64,000 nt of DNA from Kibdelosporangium persicum (GCF_013280595.1 NZ_JAAATY010000001.1:501987-565986); one strand, 5' to 3'. Positions 32,379 to 41,842 are shown, counted from the first letter of the stretch. Notes: generated by a model from the sequence alone, not told the origin. Numbers and translations: made by a program.

Positions 32379-35300
32379 TCAGCCGGGACCGATCAGCTCG
32401 TTGGTGATGGCCAGCCGGGAATCGACCCCCAGCTTGCGCAGGATTCGGGCCACGTGCATCTGCACTGTGCTGCGGGACAACGAAAGCTGGGTGGCGATGT
32501 CCGCGTTCGGCCAGCCCGCCGCGACCAGCCTGGCGATTCTCAGCTCCACTTTGGACAAGGGACCGGCCGGCACGGTGACCGGCCGCAGGCCGAACGGGGC
32601 CAGCCTGGACTCGGCGCGGCGGACGTCCCAGGCCGCGCCGAGTTCGGTGAAGACGATGATCGCGTCGTGCAGGGCGTCGCGGGCCTCGTCCAGCCTGCGG
32701 TCGGCCGCCAGCAGGATCGCGGCGTCCTCGGCGGCCAGCCCGTGCTCGATCTTCCGGCCCACCACCGAGAAGTGCTTGGCCACCGTCAGCAGCGCGCCGG
32801 GGTCCTGTTCGATCAGGCCACGGCACCACTGCGCCGCCGCGGCGGCACGGGCGGGCCAGACCTCCCTCTCGGCCTCGGCCTCACAGACCCGCAACGCGTC
32901 CGCGGCCAGGTCGTGCTCGCCGAGGTCGATCGCCAGCCGGACGAGTTTGGGCAACCACTGGTGCCGCAGCATCATCCGGGAGTAGCCCTGGTCGAGCATC
33001 GGTGTCAGCAACCGTAACGCCTCGGCCGGGCGGCCGCGCTGTTCGGCGGCCAGTGCCTCGGCCATCAACAGGAAGTCGGTGTTGTCCTTGGCTTCCGGCG
33101 TCGGGTCCGGCAGCTCGGCGGCCATCTTGAGGTGCCGTTCCAGGCGGACGGAGTCGTCCCGGTGCGCGGCGATCAACGCGGCCGTGCCGTGCAGCAACCG
33201 GATCACGCCGTGCTGGCGCAGGCCGTAGAAGGTGATCTCCGGGCCGTCGCGCATCACCGAGTCCAGATCGGCCAGGGCCTCGTCCCACCGGCCGAGCCAG
33301 AAGTAGTGCACGGCCGCGGCGATGTGCGGCCCGCTCGGCAGGTTCAGCCTGGTGACCAGGTGCCGTGCCGCGTCCAGGGTCTGGCCCGCGTCGTCCAGCC
33401 GGTCGAGGTTCTGCAGCGTGAACATCTTGTTGTCCAGCAGGCTCAGCAGCAGGTCGGCCAGTTCGGCCCGGCCGGAGATCGCCGCGATGGCCGAGTTGAT
33501 GTGCTCAAGCGCCTCCGAGTGCTTGCGCAGCATGGACGCGGTCACCCAGAGGTACTGCGACCACTGCGCCACAGCGAAGGAATCCTTCGCCACCGCCGCC
33601 TTCGCCAGCTGCGCCAACGCGTCCGGCTCGGTCGACGCGGGGTCGTTCAGCCCGCTGCGGTTCACCATCGCGCGCAGCGCCTGGTGCCGGGCCCGCCAGT
33701 GCTCGGGCACGTCCGGGTCGCCGATCACCTGGTCGAGCGCCTCGACCGCCCGGGCGTTGTCGTGCCTGAGGTAGTCCAGGTACGCCAGGACGAGCCGCAT
33801 CTCCGCGGACCGCTCGGGATCACCGGTCATCGCGAGCACGGCCCGCGCCTGCGTCTCCGGCATGCGGCCCAACCAGAACAGGAGCCGGGTCAGCCGGGCG
33901 GTCAAGGTTTCCCTTGCCTCGTCCCGCAGGCCCGGGCTGGCGATGGCGCACTCGAGCAGATCCGCCGCGCTGGTCGGGGAACGCCGGGCGACCGCGTTGG
34001 TGTTGGCCACGAGCCAGCGCGTGACCCACGCGTCCACCGGCACGCCCGCGCCCTGTAACTGCGCTGCCACCAACGAAACCGGCGCTCCTGCTTCGTCGAG
34101 CGTCTCGGCTGCCTGACGGTGCAACGCGACCCGCACGGCTTCCGGCATCGCCTCGTACAAAGCCCGGCGCACCAACGGATGCCGGAACGCGAACCGCTGC
34201 CCCGCCTCGCGCAGCACGCCCGCGGCCGTGGCCTCCTCGATCGCCCTGATCAGTTCGGACGCCGGCCGGGTCATCACGGTCGCCAGGTCGCCGAGGTCGA
34301 ACTCGACGCCGAGCAGCGCCGCCCAGCGCAACGCGTCCTTGGTCAGGTTCGCGAGGTGACCGGTCCGCCGGGTCACGACGGAGGCCAGCGTCGGCTGTGC
34401 CGTGGCGAGCCCTTCGGTGTCGATGTCGTCGACGTCGGCCACGCCGTCCGCGATCGTGATGGCCTTGTCCCGCACCAGGGCGTGCACGATCTCGCGGATG
34501 AACGCCGGGTTGCCCGCCGCGCTGTCGGTCAGCCCCAGCAGGGCCGGTCCCGGTTCGGCACCGATCAGTCTGCCCGCGAGCTCGGCCGTGCCCGCCTCGT
34601 CGAGCGGTTCGAGCAGATGGAGGTCGCCGCCCCAGGTCGAGACCACCGACCTGAGCTGGTCCAGCTCGGCACGCCGCGGCAGCGGCCGGGCGGAACCGAC
34701 GAGCAGCAACGGTAACTGCCGGGTCATCCGAACGAGCCGGTGCCACACCAGCAGGCTGGCGTCGTCCGCCCACTGCAGGTCGTCGAGCACGAGCACCACC
34801 GGCCCGTCGGCGCAGAGCTGATCGACCAGGTCGACCAGCGACTCGACCGCCGCCAGCAGGGGGTCCTCGACGGAGTCCCCCGCGCGCAGGGCCTCCGCGA
34901 CCGCCGCCCGCCGGGAGTCGGCCGAGCGCACCTCGACGCCGAGACAGGAGGTGATGAGTCCCAACGGGAAACGCCTGCCCACCTCGTCACCCGCCGCCCA
35001 CAGCAGCTGGCCGCCGCGATCGGCCGCGTCCCCCAGCGCCGCGGAGAGCAGCGCTGACTTGCCGATGCCCGACTCGCCTTCGACCCACACCGAGGCACCG
35101 GCGCCGTGCAGGACGTCGGCGAGCCGGTTGCGCAGCGTCGACAGCTCGCCGCCACGGCCGACGAACACGTCCGGCATCGCGACTTTCGCCAGTGAGGGCG
35201 TCCGCGACGGGGGCGTTCCGGCCGTCGGACGGGCGACGATCTCGTTGTACACCCGGCGCAGGTTCGCGCCCGGCTCGATGCCGAGCTGCTCGATCAGGAT

Positions 35301-35996
35301 CTGTTTGGTCTCCTCGTACACCTCAAGGGCCTCCGGATCGCGGCCGCCCCGGTGCAGTGCGGTCATCAGCAGGCCGCGCAGGCTCTCCCGCAGCGGGTGC
35401 GCGCTGGCCAGCCGGTATAATTCCGTCACCGCGCCGTTGATGTCGCCGGCGGCGAGCATGATCTCGGCCCGCCGTTCCAGCGCGGCCAGCCTCAGCTCGG
35501 CCAGCCGCTTGCGGTGCAGCGCCGCGGACGGGCCCTGGATGCCCGCGAGGGCCTCGCCCTGCCAGAGCGCCAGTGCCGCGTCCATCGCCGCCCTGGCGGC
35601 GGACAGGTCACGGCGGTTCCACAGCTCGTTGCCGGATTCCCTGAGCCGGTCGAACTCGACCACGTCCAGCCGGCCGTCTTCGAGTTGCAGCGAGTAACCC
35701 GAGCCTGCCGAGACGAGCGTCTGCCCGCCGGACCACCGCGACCGATCGGGTTCGAGTACGCGCCGCAGCCGGGACACGTATGTATAGAGGCTGCCGCTGG
35801 CCCCACTCGGGGCGTTGTCGCCCCACACCGAAGCGACAAGATCCTCCCGCGAGACGACACGGTTGGCGCGCATCGCCAGTGCGGCGAACACCGCGCGTTG
35901 CCGTCCTGAGCCGAGGTCAAGCTGTTCCTCGCCCCGCCACGCGCTCACTGTCCCGAGCAGCTGGACGCGCAGGGGCTCAACCGGCTCCGCCGCCAT
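32379..35996 (-). CDS. SARP-STAND ATPase-LuxR hybrid regulator (module 2, full length)
   Basis: 1205 residues: winged helix (about 8-105), BTAD (about 110-260), ATPase with Walker A GESGIGKS near 306 and Walker B VLVLDDLQWAD, TPR-like region, and a C-terminal LuxR HTH (LSKVELRIARLVAAGWPNAD, LSLSRSTVQMHVARILRKLG). It is the intact counterpart of the truncated gene at 4567-6090: both share RVxLLGxxxAWRG, WNRRDxxAAR and FRHxLVR. A GTG one codon upstream is an alternative start. Divergent from the module 2 LuxR gene across a 434-base regulatory region. Confidence 0.9.
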   Translation of the reverse strand: MAAEPVEPLRVQLLGTVSAWRGEEQLDLGSGRQRAVFAALAMRANRVVSREDLVASVWGDNAPSGASGSLYTYVSRLRRVLEPDRSRWSGGQTLVSAGSGYSLQLEDGRLDVVEFDRLRESGNELWNRRDLSAARAAMDAALALWQGEALAGIQGPSAALHRKRLAELRLAALERRAEIMLAAGDINGAVTELYRLASAHPLRESLRGLLMTALHRGGRDPEALEVYEETKQILIEQLGIEPGANLRRVYNEIVARPTAGTPPSRTPSLAKVAMPDVFVGRGGELSTLRNRLADVLHGAGASVWVEGESGIGKSALLSAALGDAADRGGQLLWAAGDEVGRRFPLGLITSCLGVEVRSADSRRAAVAEALRAGDSVEDPLLAAVESLVDLVDQLCADGPVVLVLDDLQWADDASLLVWHRLVRMTRQLPLLLVGSARPLPRRAELDQLRSVVSTWGGDLHLLEPLDEAGTAELAGRLIGAEPGPALLGLTDSAAGNPAFIREIVHALVRDKAITIADGVADVDDIDTEGLATAQPTLASVVTRRTGHLANLTKDALRWAALLGVEFDLGDLATVMTRPASELIRAIEEATAAGVLREAGQRFAFRHPLVRRALYEAMPEAVRVALHRQAAETLDEAGAPVSLVAAQLQGAGVPVDAWVTRWLVANTNAVARRSPTSAADLLECAIASPGLRDEARETLTARLTRLLFWLGRMPETQARAVLAMTGDPERSAEMRLVLAYLDYLRHDNARAVEALDQVIGDPDVPEHWRARHQALRAMVNRSGLNDPASTEPDALAQLAKAAVAKDSFAVAQWSQYLWVTASMLRKHSEALEHINSAIAAISGRAELADLLLSLLDNKMFTLQNLDRLDDAGQTLDAARHLVTRLNLPSGPHIAAAVHYFWLGRWDEALADLDSVMRDGPEITFYGLRQHGVIRLLHGTAALIAAHRDDSVRLERHLKMAAELPDPTPEAKDNTDFLLMAEALAAEQRGRPAEALRLLTPMLDQGYSRMMLRHQWLPKLVRLAIDLGEHDLAADALRVCEAEAEREVWPARAAAAAQWCRGLIEQDPGALLTVAKHFSVVGRKIEHGLAAEDAAILLAADRRLDEARDALHDAIIVFTELGAAWDVRRAESRLAPFGLRPVTVPAGPLSKVELRIARLVAAGWPNADIATQLSLSRSTVQMHVARILRKLGVDSRLAITNELIGPG

Positions 35997-36120
35997 CACT
36001 CACCCCCGAATCCCCCCGGGAGGATACCGTGCGGCACGGCATTCCGGCACAGCCGGAAGTCGGGAAAACAACCGGCAGCGGCATATGTGGGAGTTTTTCC
36101 AGACCCTCTATGAAATTCCC

Positions 36121-36142
36121 TAGTGTGACGCCGTTCACACTA
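36121..36142. promoter_or_regulatory. Crp-family consensus site
   Basis: TAGTGTGA and TCACACTA flank six bases. The core TGTGA-N6-TCACA (36124-36139) is an exact Crp/GlxR consensus. It lies in the 434-base gap (36000-36433) between the divergent SARP and LuxR genes, 125 bases from the SARP start. The rest of that gap holds 11-bp-spaced repeats at 36366-36394 and no gene. Confidence 0.5.
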
Positions 36143-36365
36143 CTTTATGACGCTGCGTGACCGTCCACCCGGTGTCCAACCGGGCAGACCTGACTGACCA
36201 AAAGACGCCGAACAGGTGAAACGCCTTCTGCTTTCCCTCTCGATGGGCTTCAATACGTCCACCAGTCGCGGAGACCGTTCCGGACCGAACCGGACATTCC
36301 GCCAGACGGGTGACCCCTGTCACCCTCGCCGTCAAGGTTACTTGCGGGTTCGTCCAAATCGCGGC

Positions 36366-36394
36366 AAGAGTTTATGAAGGCCTTTGGCCAAGAC
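36366..36394 (+). promoter_or_regulatory. Candidate SARP-box repeats upstream of module 2 LuxR gene
   Basis: AAGAGTT (36366), AAGGCCT (36377) and CCAAGAC (36388) are spaced by 11 bp. They are weaker than the AAGACTT repeats in the same place in module 1, but CAAGACTT occurs in both regions. Confidence 0.3.
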
Positions 36395-36433
36395 TTAATC
36401 CCATTCCACAGGCGAGCATGTCGGGAAGGCGCG

Positions 36434-37051
36434 ATGGAACGGGTAAAGGTCGTCATCCAAGCAGGCGATCCCATCACCTACGTTGGGCTGTCCAGCTACC
36501 TCCAGCAGAGACCGGAGGTGGTCGTGGTCGAGCAGCGGGACCAGGCCGACGTGCAGGTCCTGTCGACCGAGCGGGTGGGGCCGGAGGCGTTGGCCCGGTT
36601 GCGGAACTCGGCCGCCGACGGGGGGCTGCCGACCGTCCTGATGACCGGGGAACTGGGCGAGGCACCCCTGTTGACGCTGGTCGAGTGCCACGTCGTCGCG
36701 ATCCTGCCGAAGAACTCCGTCACCGGTGACCAGCTGGTCGACTGCGTCGTCGCCGCGGCGGCGGGCAACGGCGTGATGCCGCGCGACGTGCTCGGCACCC
36801 TGTTGCGCCGGATCAAGGTGCTACAGCAGGAAGTGCTGGCGCCCAACGGGTTGAGCGCCTCCGGCCTGGAACCGCGCGAGGTCGACGTGCTGCGGCTGAT
36901 CGCCGAGGGCTGGGGAACCGAGGAGATCGCCAAGGAGCTGGCTTACTCCGAGCGGACCGTCAAGAACGTCATCTTCAACATGACGACCAGGCTGCACCTG
37001 CGCAACCGGGCACACGCCGTGGCGTACGCCCTGCGCGCGGGCGTGATCTAG
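36434..37051 (+). CDS. Orphan LuxR/NarL-type regulator with degenerate receiver (module 2)
   Basis: 205 residues, closely similar to the protein at 6274-6894 along its full length (shared LLTxVECHVVAILPK, GNGVMPRDVLG, EVLAPNGL, and the last 20 residues nearly identical). The receiver-like half again lacks a phosphoacceptor Asp in the usual position (ADVQVLSTERVG). The C-terminal LuxR HTH is intact. The ATG is aligned with the paralogue; the SD (GGAAGG) is moderate. Ends 18 bases from the convergent SARP gene. Confidence 0.85.
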   Translation: MERVKVVIQAGDPITYVGLSSYLQQRPEVVVVEQRDQADVQVLSTERVGPEALARLRNSAADGGLPTVLMTGELGEAPLLTLVECHVVAILPKNSVTGDQLVDCVVAAAAGNGVMPRDVLGTLLRRIKVLQQEVLAPNGLSASGLEPREVDVLRLIAEGWGTEEIAKELAYSERTVKNVIFNMTTRLHLRNRAHAVAYALRAGVI

Positions 37052-37069
37052 TCCGCCCTGGCGGTGGCG

Positions 37070-40000
37070 TCAGAGGCCCAGTCCGGCCAGCCTGGCCGAC
37101 GTGAAGTCCAGGTCCCACTGCGCCCCGGCTTCCGCGAAGATCGCCGTGGCCTCGGCGAAGGCGGCGCGGGCCTCGGCCATCAGCCCGCGTTCGGCGAACA
37201 GCTCGGCGACATCGCCCAGCGTGGACGCCAGCTCGATCGGCCGGCCGACCCGCCGGTAGTGGTCGGCCGCGACCAGCCCGGGTTCCGGATCGCGGGTCAG
37301 CAGGGCCTTACACCGGTGCATCGCGCAGAAAGCCCGTGCGGGCACGGGTTCTCTGGCGGCCTCCAGATCAAGGATCTCGACGGCCTGTTCCACGGTCTGT
37401 CTGTCACCCAGCTTGACGGCCACGCGCACGAGACCGGGCAACCACTGGTGGCGCAACATCATCCCGGCGTACCCGGGCCGCAGGATCGGCGCCAGTTCCG
37501 CGTAGCCGCGCCGCATGTCGCCGAGCTGGGCCGCGGCCAGCGCGCGGGCGGCGAGCACGAAGTCGACGTTCTCCATCTCGGCCTTGGTGATCACCAGGTA
37601 GTGCTCGGCCATGTCGAGATGCGCGGTCGCCTCCACCGGATTGCCGCGGCGCCCCTCGATCAGTGAGAACAGCCCGTGCAACAACAACCTCGCCGGGCCC
37701 GCGTCGATCAGACCGGCGTAGGTGATCGACGGGCCGTCACCGGTGACCGTGCTGAGCGACTGCAACGCCTCGTCCCAGCGGCCACGCCAGTAGTGTTGCA
37801 CGGCCGCGGTCACGTGCAGCTGGATGGGCATGCCGTCGACCGAGCTCAGTTCGTGCGCCACTCCCAGCACGGCGTCGGCCTCGTCGAGCCGGTCCAGGTT
37901 CTGCAGCGTGTAGATCTTGTTGTCCAGCAGGTCGAAGTGCATGCCGGTGAGGTCATGACGGCCGCGCACCAGGTCGATCGCCTCGTCGACGTGCCGCAAC
38001 GCGGCGATGTGGTCGCGGCGCGTGGAATCGACCAGCCACCTGGTTTGCAGGGCGTGTGCGGCGGAGAAGACGTCACCCGCTCCGACGGCCTCCTCGTACG
38101 CGTCCTTCGCGGCCACCTCGGCCGTGTCGACGTTGCTCATGTCGCGCCTGAGGTACGCCAGCAACGCCTTGTGCCGCAACCGCCATTGCTCGGGCAGCGC
38201 CGAATCCACCGGCACCTCGGTCAGTGTCGCGATCGCCTCCCCCCGTCTGCCCTGCCGGTAGACGATCGCCGCGAGCAGCTGCCGCATCTCCGCGGACCGC
38301 ACCGGGTCGGTCGACACCGCCAGCGCGTGCCGTGCCTTGGCCTCCGGGTCACGGGAAAGCTGGAACTGCACCCGGACCTCGGCCGCCTGCAACACTTCCC
38401 GGTACGGGTCGCCGACGTCCAGGGTGTCGATCACCTGGGCGAGCAGCTCGGCCGCGACCTGCGGGGCACGTCCGGCGAGCTCGGTGACGTGCTCGGCCAG
38501 CCAGCCGGCCACCCACGGTTCGGCGTCTCCGCCGGCGGCCACCAGCTGTTCGGACACCCGGTACGGCGGAGCGCCTGCTTCGGCAAGCACTTTCGCGGCC
38601 TGCCGGTGCAGTACGCCGCGGGTCGGGCCCGCGATGCCGCCGTACACCGTGTCGCGCATGAGCTGGTGCCGGAAGACGAGTTTCGGGCCGTCCTCGACGA
38701 GCACGTTGGCGTTCACCGCGTCGGTCACCGCGCGCACGAGATACCACACCGGACGTTCGGAGACCGTCGCGATGTTGCCGATGGTCGCCTCGGAGCCGAG
38801 CACGGCCACCCACACGAGCATCTCCTTCGTGCTGTCGGACAACGACTTCGACGACCGCTCCAGCGCGGCCACCAGCGAACGGGGCGCGTCCTCGGCCTTC
38901 GACTCGTCGACGTGGGCGACACCGTCGACCGTCTCGACCGCGCCGTCGGCCAGCAACGCGCTGACGACTTCGTTGATGTACAGCGGGTTTCCGTCGGCAC
39001 GGGCGGTGATCCGGCGCAGGATCCGGCCAGGGCGCGCGCCCACCAGCCCGCTCAGCAGTTCGTCACTCTCCATAAAGGACAGCGGGTGCATCGGGATCGT
39101 GGTGCCCCGGCCCGGGTCGCCCTCGATGGACCGGCGCAGCTCCAGCAGGTCCGCCCGCTGGTGGCCGGTGTTGACCGCGCAGATCACCAGCAGCGGCAGG
39201 CGTTTGACCGCTTCGCAGAGCCTGCGCCACGTCTGCACCGTTTCGACGTCCGCCCAGTGCATGTCGTCGATGACGAGCACGACGGGCGCCACCGCGCACA
39301 ACCGCTCCACGATCGACCCGACCGACTCGCCAGCGGGCAGCTTGCGGTCCATGCCCAGGCATTCCAGCATGACCTGCAACGGGAACCGGCCGGCGAGCTC
39401 GTCCGCGACCGCCCAGCCGATCTGCACGCCGCTCGTCTCGATGTCCCGCAACGCCGCGGAGATCAGTTCGGACTTGCCGATCCCCGGCTCGCCTTCGATC
39501 CAGACCGCGCCGCCGTGGCCCTGCCGGACCTCGTCCAGCCGCTCGCGCAACGACTTCAGTTCCGCCCGCCTGCCGACGAACCGGCGCCCGGCCCGTTTGG
39601 ACGTGCACGGCCGGACCAGCAGACGCGGGATCTCCTCGCGTGCCGACGACATGTCGTTGCCCGCCAGGACATCGGCGTGCACCTGACGCAACGCGGGCCC
39701 AGGTTCCGCGCTCAGTTCCCGCAACAGGGTCGCCCGCGCGTCGGCGAAGACCTCCAGCGCCTCGGCGTGCCTGCCACCGCGGGCGAGCGCGATCATCAGC
39801 AGTTCCCGCAACGATTCCTGCAGCGGGTGGTCGCGCACCAGCACGTCGAGATCCGCGGCCACCTCGACGTGGTCGCCGAGTTCCAGCCGCGCCCGCGCCG
39901 ACATCTCCACCGCCCGCAGCCAGGACTGTTCGAGCCGCGTGCGCTCCTGTTCGGCGAACGGACCCGGCACACCGGCGAACGCCTCGCCGCGCCACAACAG

Positions 40001-40441
40001 CAGTGCGTCGCCGAGCTTTTCGGTCACGCCCCGGTGATCCCCGCGCGCGGCGAGCGCGTTCGCCTGCTCGCAGAGCTCGTCGAACACCGTGACGTCCACC
40101 TGGTGGGAGTCCACACGCAACGAATAACCGTTTCCGGCGGACACAATCAGGTCGCGGCCCAGCCCGCCCAACGCCCGGCGCAGGCCGGAAACGTAGGTGT
40201 AGACGCTGCCGTCCGCGCTGGCAGGCGCGGAGCGGCCCCACACCGCTTCGACCAGCTCAGCACGCGACACCGCCTGCCCGGCCCGCATCGCCAGCACCAC
40301 GAACACGGCCCGTTGCCTGCCGGGCCCGAGCCCGACCTCCTCGCCGGCGTTGATCACCCTGACCGGGCCGAGCAGCTCGACCCTCGGCAGAGTTCGCCGA
40401 CCTTCTTCCCCCAGTGCACTCGTCCTGATCCCGAGAGGCAC
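37070..40441 (-). CDS. SARP-STAND ATPase regulator without LuxR domain (module 2)
   Basis: 1123 residues. Winged helix (about 15-110; VYTYVSGLRRAL), BTAD, ATPase with Walker A GEPGIGKS near 316 and Walker B VLVIDDMHWAD, and a TPR-like region. It is the paralogue of 6891-10463 but stops after the last TPR (SARLAGLGL), where the module 1 protein continues into a LuxR HTH. DNA binding would therefore rest only on the SARP domain. GTG start with an inverted repeat beginning three bases upstream. Confidence 0.88.
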   Translation of the reverse strand: MPLGIRTSALGEEGRRTLPRVELLGPVRVINAGEEVGLGPGRQRAVFVVLAMRAGQAVSRAELVEAVWGRSAPASADGSVYTYVSGLRRALGGLGRDLIVSAGNGYSLRVDSHQVDVTVFDELCEQANALAARGDHRGVTEKLGDALLLWRGEAFAGVPGPFAEQERTRLEQSWLRAVEMSARARLELGDHVEVAADLDVLVRDHPLQESLRELLMIALARGGRHAEALEVFADARATLLRELSAEPGPALRQVHADVLAGNDMSSAREEIPRLLVRPCTSKRAGRRFVGRRAELKSLRERLDEVRQGHGGAVWIEGEPGIGKSELISAALRDIETSGVQIGWAVADELAGRFPLQVMLECLGMDRKLPAGESVGSIVERLCAVAPVVLVIDDMHWADVETVQTWRRLCEAVKRLPLLVICAVNTGHQRADLLELRRSIEGDPGRGTTIPMHPLSFMESDELLSGLVGARPGRILRRITARADGNPLYINEVVSALLADGAVETVDGVAHVDESKAEDAPRSLVAALERSSKSLSDSTKEMLVWVAVLGSEATIGNIATVSERPVWYLVRAVTDAVNANVLVEDGPKLVFRHQLMRDTVYGGIAGPTRGVLHRQAAKVLAEAGAPPYRVSEQLVAAGGDAEPWVAGWLAEHVTELAGRAPQVAAELLAQVIDTLDVGDPYREVLQAAEVRVQFQLSRDPEAKARHALAVSTDPVRSAEMRQLLAAIVYRQGRRGEAIATLTEVPVDSALPEQWRLRHKALLAYLRRDMSNVDTAEVAAKDAYEEAVGAGDVFSAAHALQTRWLVDSTRRDHIAALRHVDEAIDLVRGRHDLTGMHFDLLDNKIYTLQNLDRLDEADAVLGVAHELSSVDGMPIQLHVTAAVQHYWRGRWDEALQSLSTVTGDGPSITYAGLIDAGPARLLLHGLFSLIEGRRGNPVEATAHLDMAEHYLVITKAEMENVDFVLAARALAAAQLGDMRRGYAELAPILRPGYAGMMLRHQWLPGLVRVAVKLGDRQTVEQAVEILDLEAAREPVPARAFCAMHRCKALLTRDPEPGLVAADHYRRVGRPIELASTLGDVAELFAERGLMAEARAAFAEATAIFAEAGAQWDLDFTSARLAGLGL

Positions 40442-40443
40442 AA

Positions 40444-40498
40444 GGTCAACCCTACCCCAGGTTGACCGGACCCCCTTGTGCCCAGTTCAATGGCACAA
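40444..40498. promoter_or_regulatory. Two dyads between divergent SARP and GntR genes
   Basis: GGTCAACC (40444-40451) pairs with GGTTGACC (40460-40467), and TTGTGCC (40476-40482) with GGCACAA (40492-40498). The first dyad touches the SARP start codon. Both could be operators in the 259-base gap; the remainder of the gap shows no gene. Confidence 0.4.
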
Positions 40499-40700
40499 CT
40501 GGAGCACCTTTGAAACCTTTCGCCGCAACAAGATCATTTACGACCCGGCGGCACACCGGTTGCATCGTCCACTGTGGACGAATTCGGTGTTTCGCGCACG
40601 CCTGTGGAGTCTTTCGGGCAGAAAGCGATCAGAACGGCCCGGCGCGCGGCGCGGGCGGGTCATCCTGTCGGCAGTAGTCGTCAGGTTCAAGGAGATTCCC

Positions 40701-41708
40701 GTGTCGCTCACTCTCTCCGAAGCAGCAGGCGCGGCGGACACCGGCCGGCCGCCCGCGCTCGGCCTGTGGTCGACCGCCGATCGTGGCCGCACGCTGCTCG
40801 TGCACGTCCCGCACAAGCAGAACGAGCGGATCGCCGACCTCTCAGTATCCGAGAACAGCCGGGCGGTCGCCGTCGAGGTGATCCGGATCGGCGTGCCCGG
40901 ACGCGACAACGTGCGCCTGGTCCGGTCCACCCGCAGCGTGCCGCTGGCCGCGCCGCTGGGCAACCGCAAGCTCACCATGACGTGGGACGGGGTCAAGGTC
41001 CCCCTGTTGCAGGCCGTCCCGGCGGGCGGGCAGGACGCCGAGGAGTCGGCGGCCGAGCGGGCCAAGAAGGAACTCGTCTCCCTGATCGACACCCTGGAGC
41101 CGGGGTCGGCGCTGCCGTCCGAGCGGGTGCTGTCCGAGCGCCTGGAGATCGCCAGGATGACCCTGCGCCACGCGGTGGACGAACTGACCCTGGCGGGCAA
41201 GGTCTCGCGGCGCCGGGGCAGCGGCACCTACGTGGCCGAATCCAAGCTGCTGTGCCGGATCACCCCCGACGGCCTCGACCTCGACCCGGCCGCGCCGGGC
41301 GCGGGATTCGGGCACGTGCACGTGGTCCGGGACGTCGTGGCCGCCGACGAGCAGGTGGCCGGGGACCTCGGGATCGAGCCCGGCGACCTGGTGCTGCACA
41401 TCGGCAGGCTGCTGCTGGTCGACCACCGGCCCTTCGGCCTGGTGTCCCGGCACATCCCGATCGCCCGGCTGGCCGAGACACCGGGAGCGCCCAGCGCACT
41501 GCGGTGGTTCTCCGAACGGACGTCCAGGGTGGACACGCGGATCCAGCTGTCCACCGCGACGCCCGCCGAGGCGCGGTTGCTCGACCTCAGCCAGGTGCAG
41601 CCGATGCTGGCGTGGCACCGGATCGCGGTGGACAAAAAGGACATCCCGCTCGAGCGGACCAGGGTGCTGGCCCGCGGCGACCGTGTCGTGATCGACCTTC
41701 CAAGCTGA
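40701..41708 (+). CDS. GntR/HutC-type regulator with extra N-terminal region
   Basis: 335 residues. A GntR winged helix sits unusually far in (about 115-185; EPGSALPSERVLSERL, ARMTLRHAVDELTLAGKVSR) and is followed by a UTRA ligand-binding domain (about 190-335). The first 110 residues form a strand-rich region (TLLVHVPHKQNERIADLSVS, RAVAVEVIRIG) not seen in ordinary HutC proteins and not recognised. GGAGA lies five bases before the GTG. Divergent from the module 2 SARP gene and followed by a hairpin terminator. Confidence 0.8.
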   Translation: MSLTLSEAAGAADTGRPPALGLWSTADRGRTLLVHVPHKQNERIADLSVSENSRAVAVEVIRIGVPGRDNVRLVRSTRSVPLAAPLGNRKLTMTWDGVKVPLLQAVPAGGQDAEESAAERAKKELVSLIDTLEPGSALPSERVLSERLEIARMTLRHAVDELTLAGKVSRRRGSGTYVAESKLLCRITPDGLDLDPAAPGAGFGHVHVVRDVVAADEQVAGDLGIEPGDLVLHIGRLLLVDHRPFGLVSRHIPIARLAETPGAPSALRWFSERTSRVDTRIQLSTATPAEARLLDLSQVQPMLAWHRIAVDKKDIPLERTRVLARGDRVVIDLPS

Positions 41709-41721
41709 CCGGGACCCCAAC

Positions 41722-41773
41722 CCCCTCGTGAGTGTTTATCGGTGTTCTAACCCGGATAAACACTCACGAGGGG
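41722..41773. terminator. Hairpin repeat, copy 2
   Basis: A perfect 19-bp stem: 41722-41740 (CCCCTCGTGAGTGTTTATC) pairs with 41755-41773; the loop is 14 bases. It lies between the convergent GntR and CopC genes. Confidence 0.75.
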
Positions 41774-41842
41774 TGACGAGGGCCGGTCACTGTCCATTCC
41801 GGACACACGGGGCGTTCACGGGCCCCGCTCCTTGGAAACCGC

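Noticed and set aside
37676-40465. Open frame of more than 900 codons on the plus strand opposite the module 2 SARP
   Set aside because: Low-complexity His/Arg/Gln-rich translation; the SARP on the other strand has complete domain motifs.
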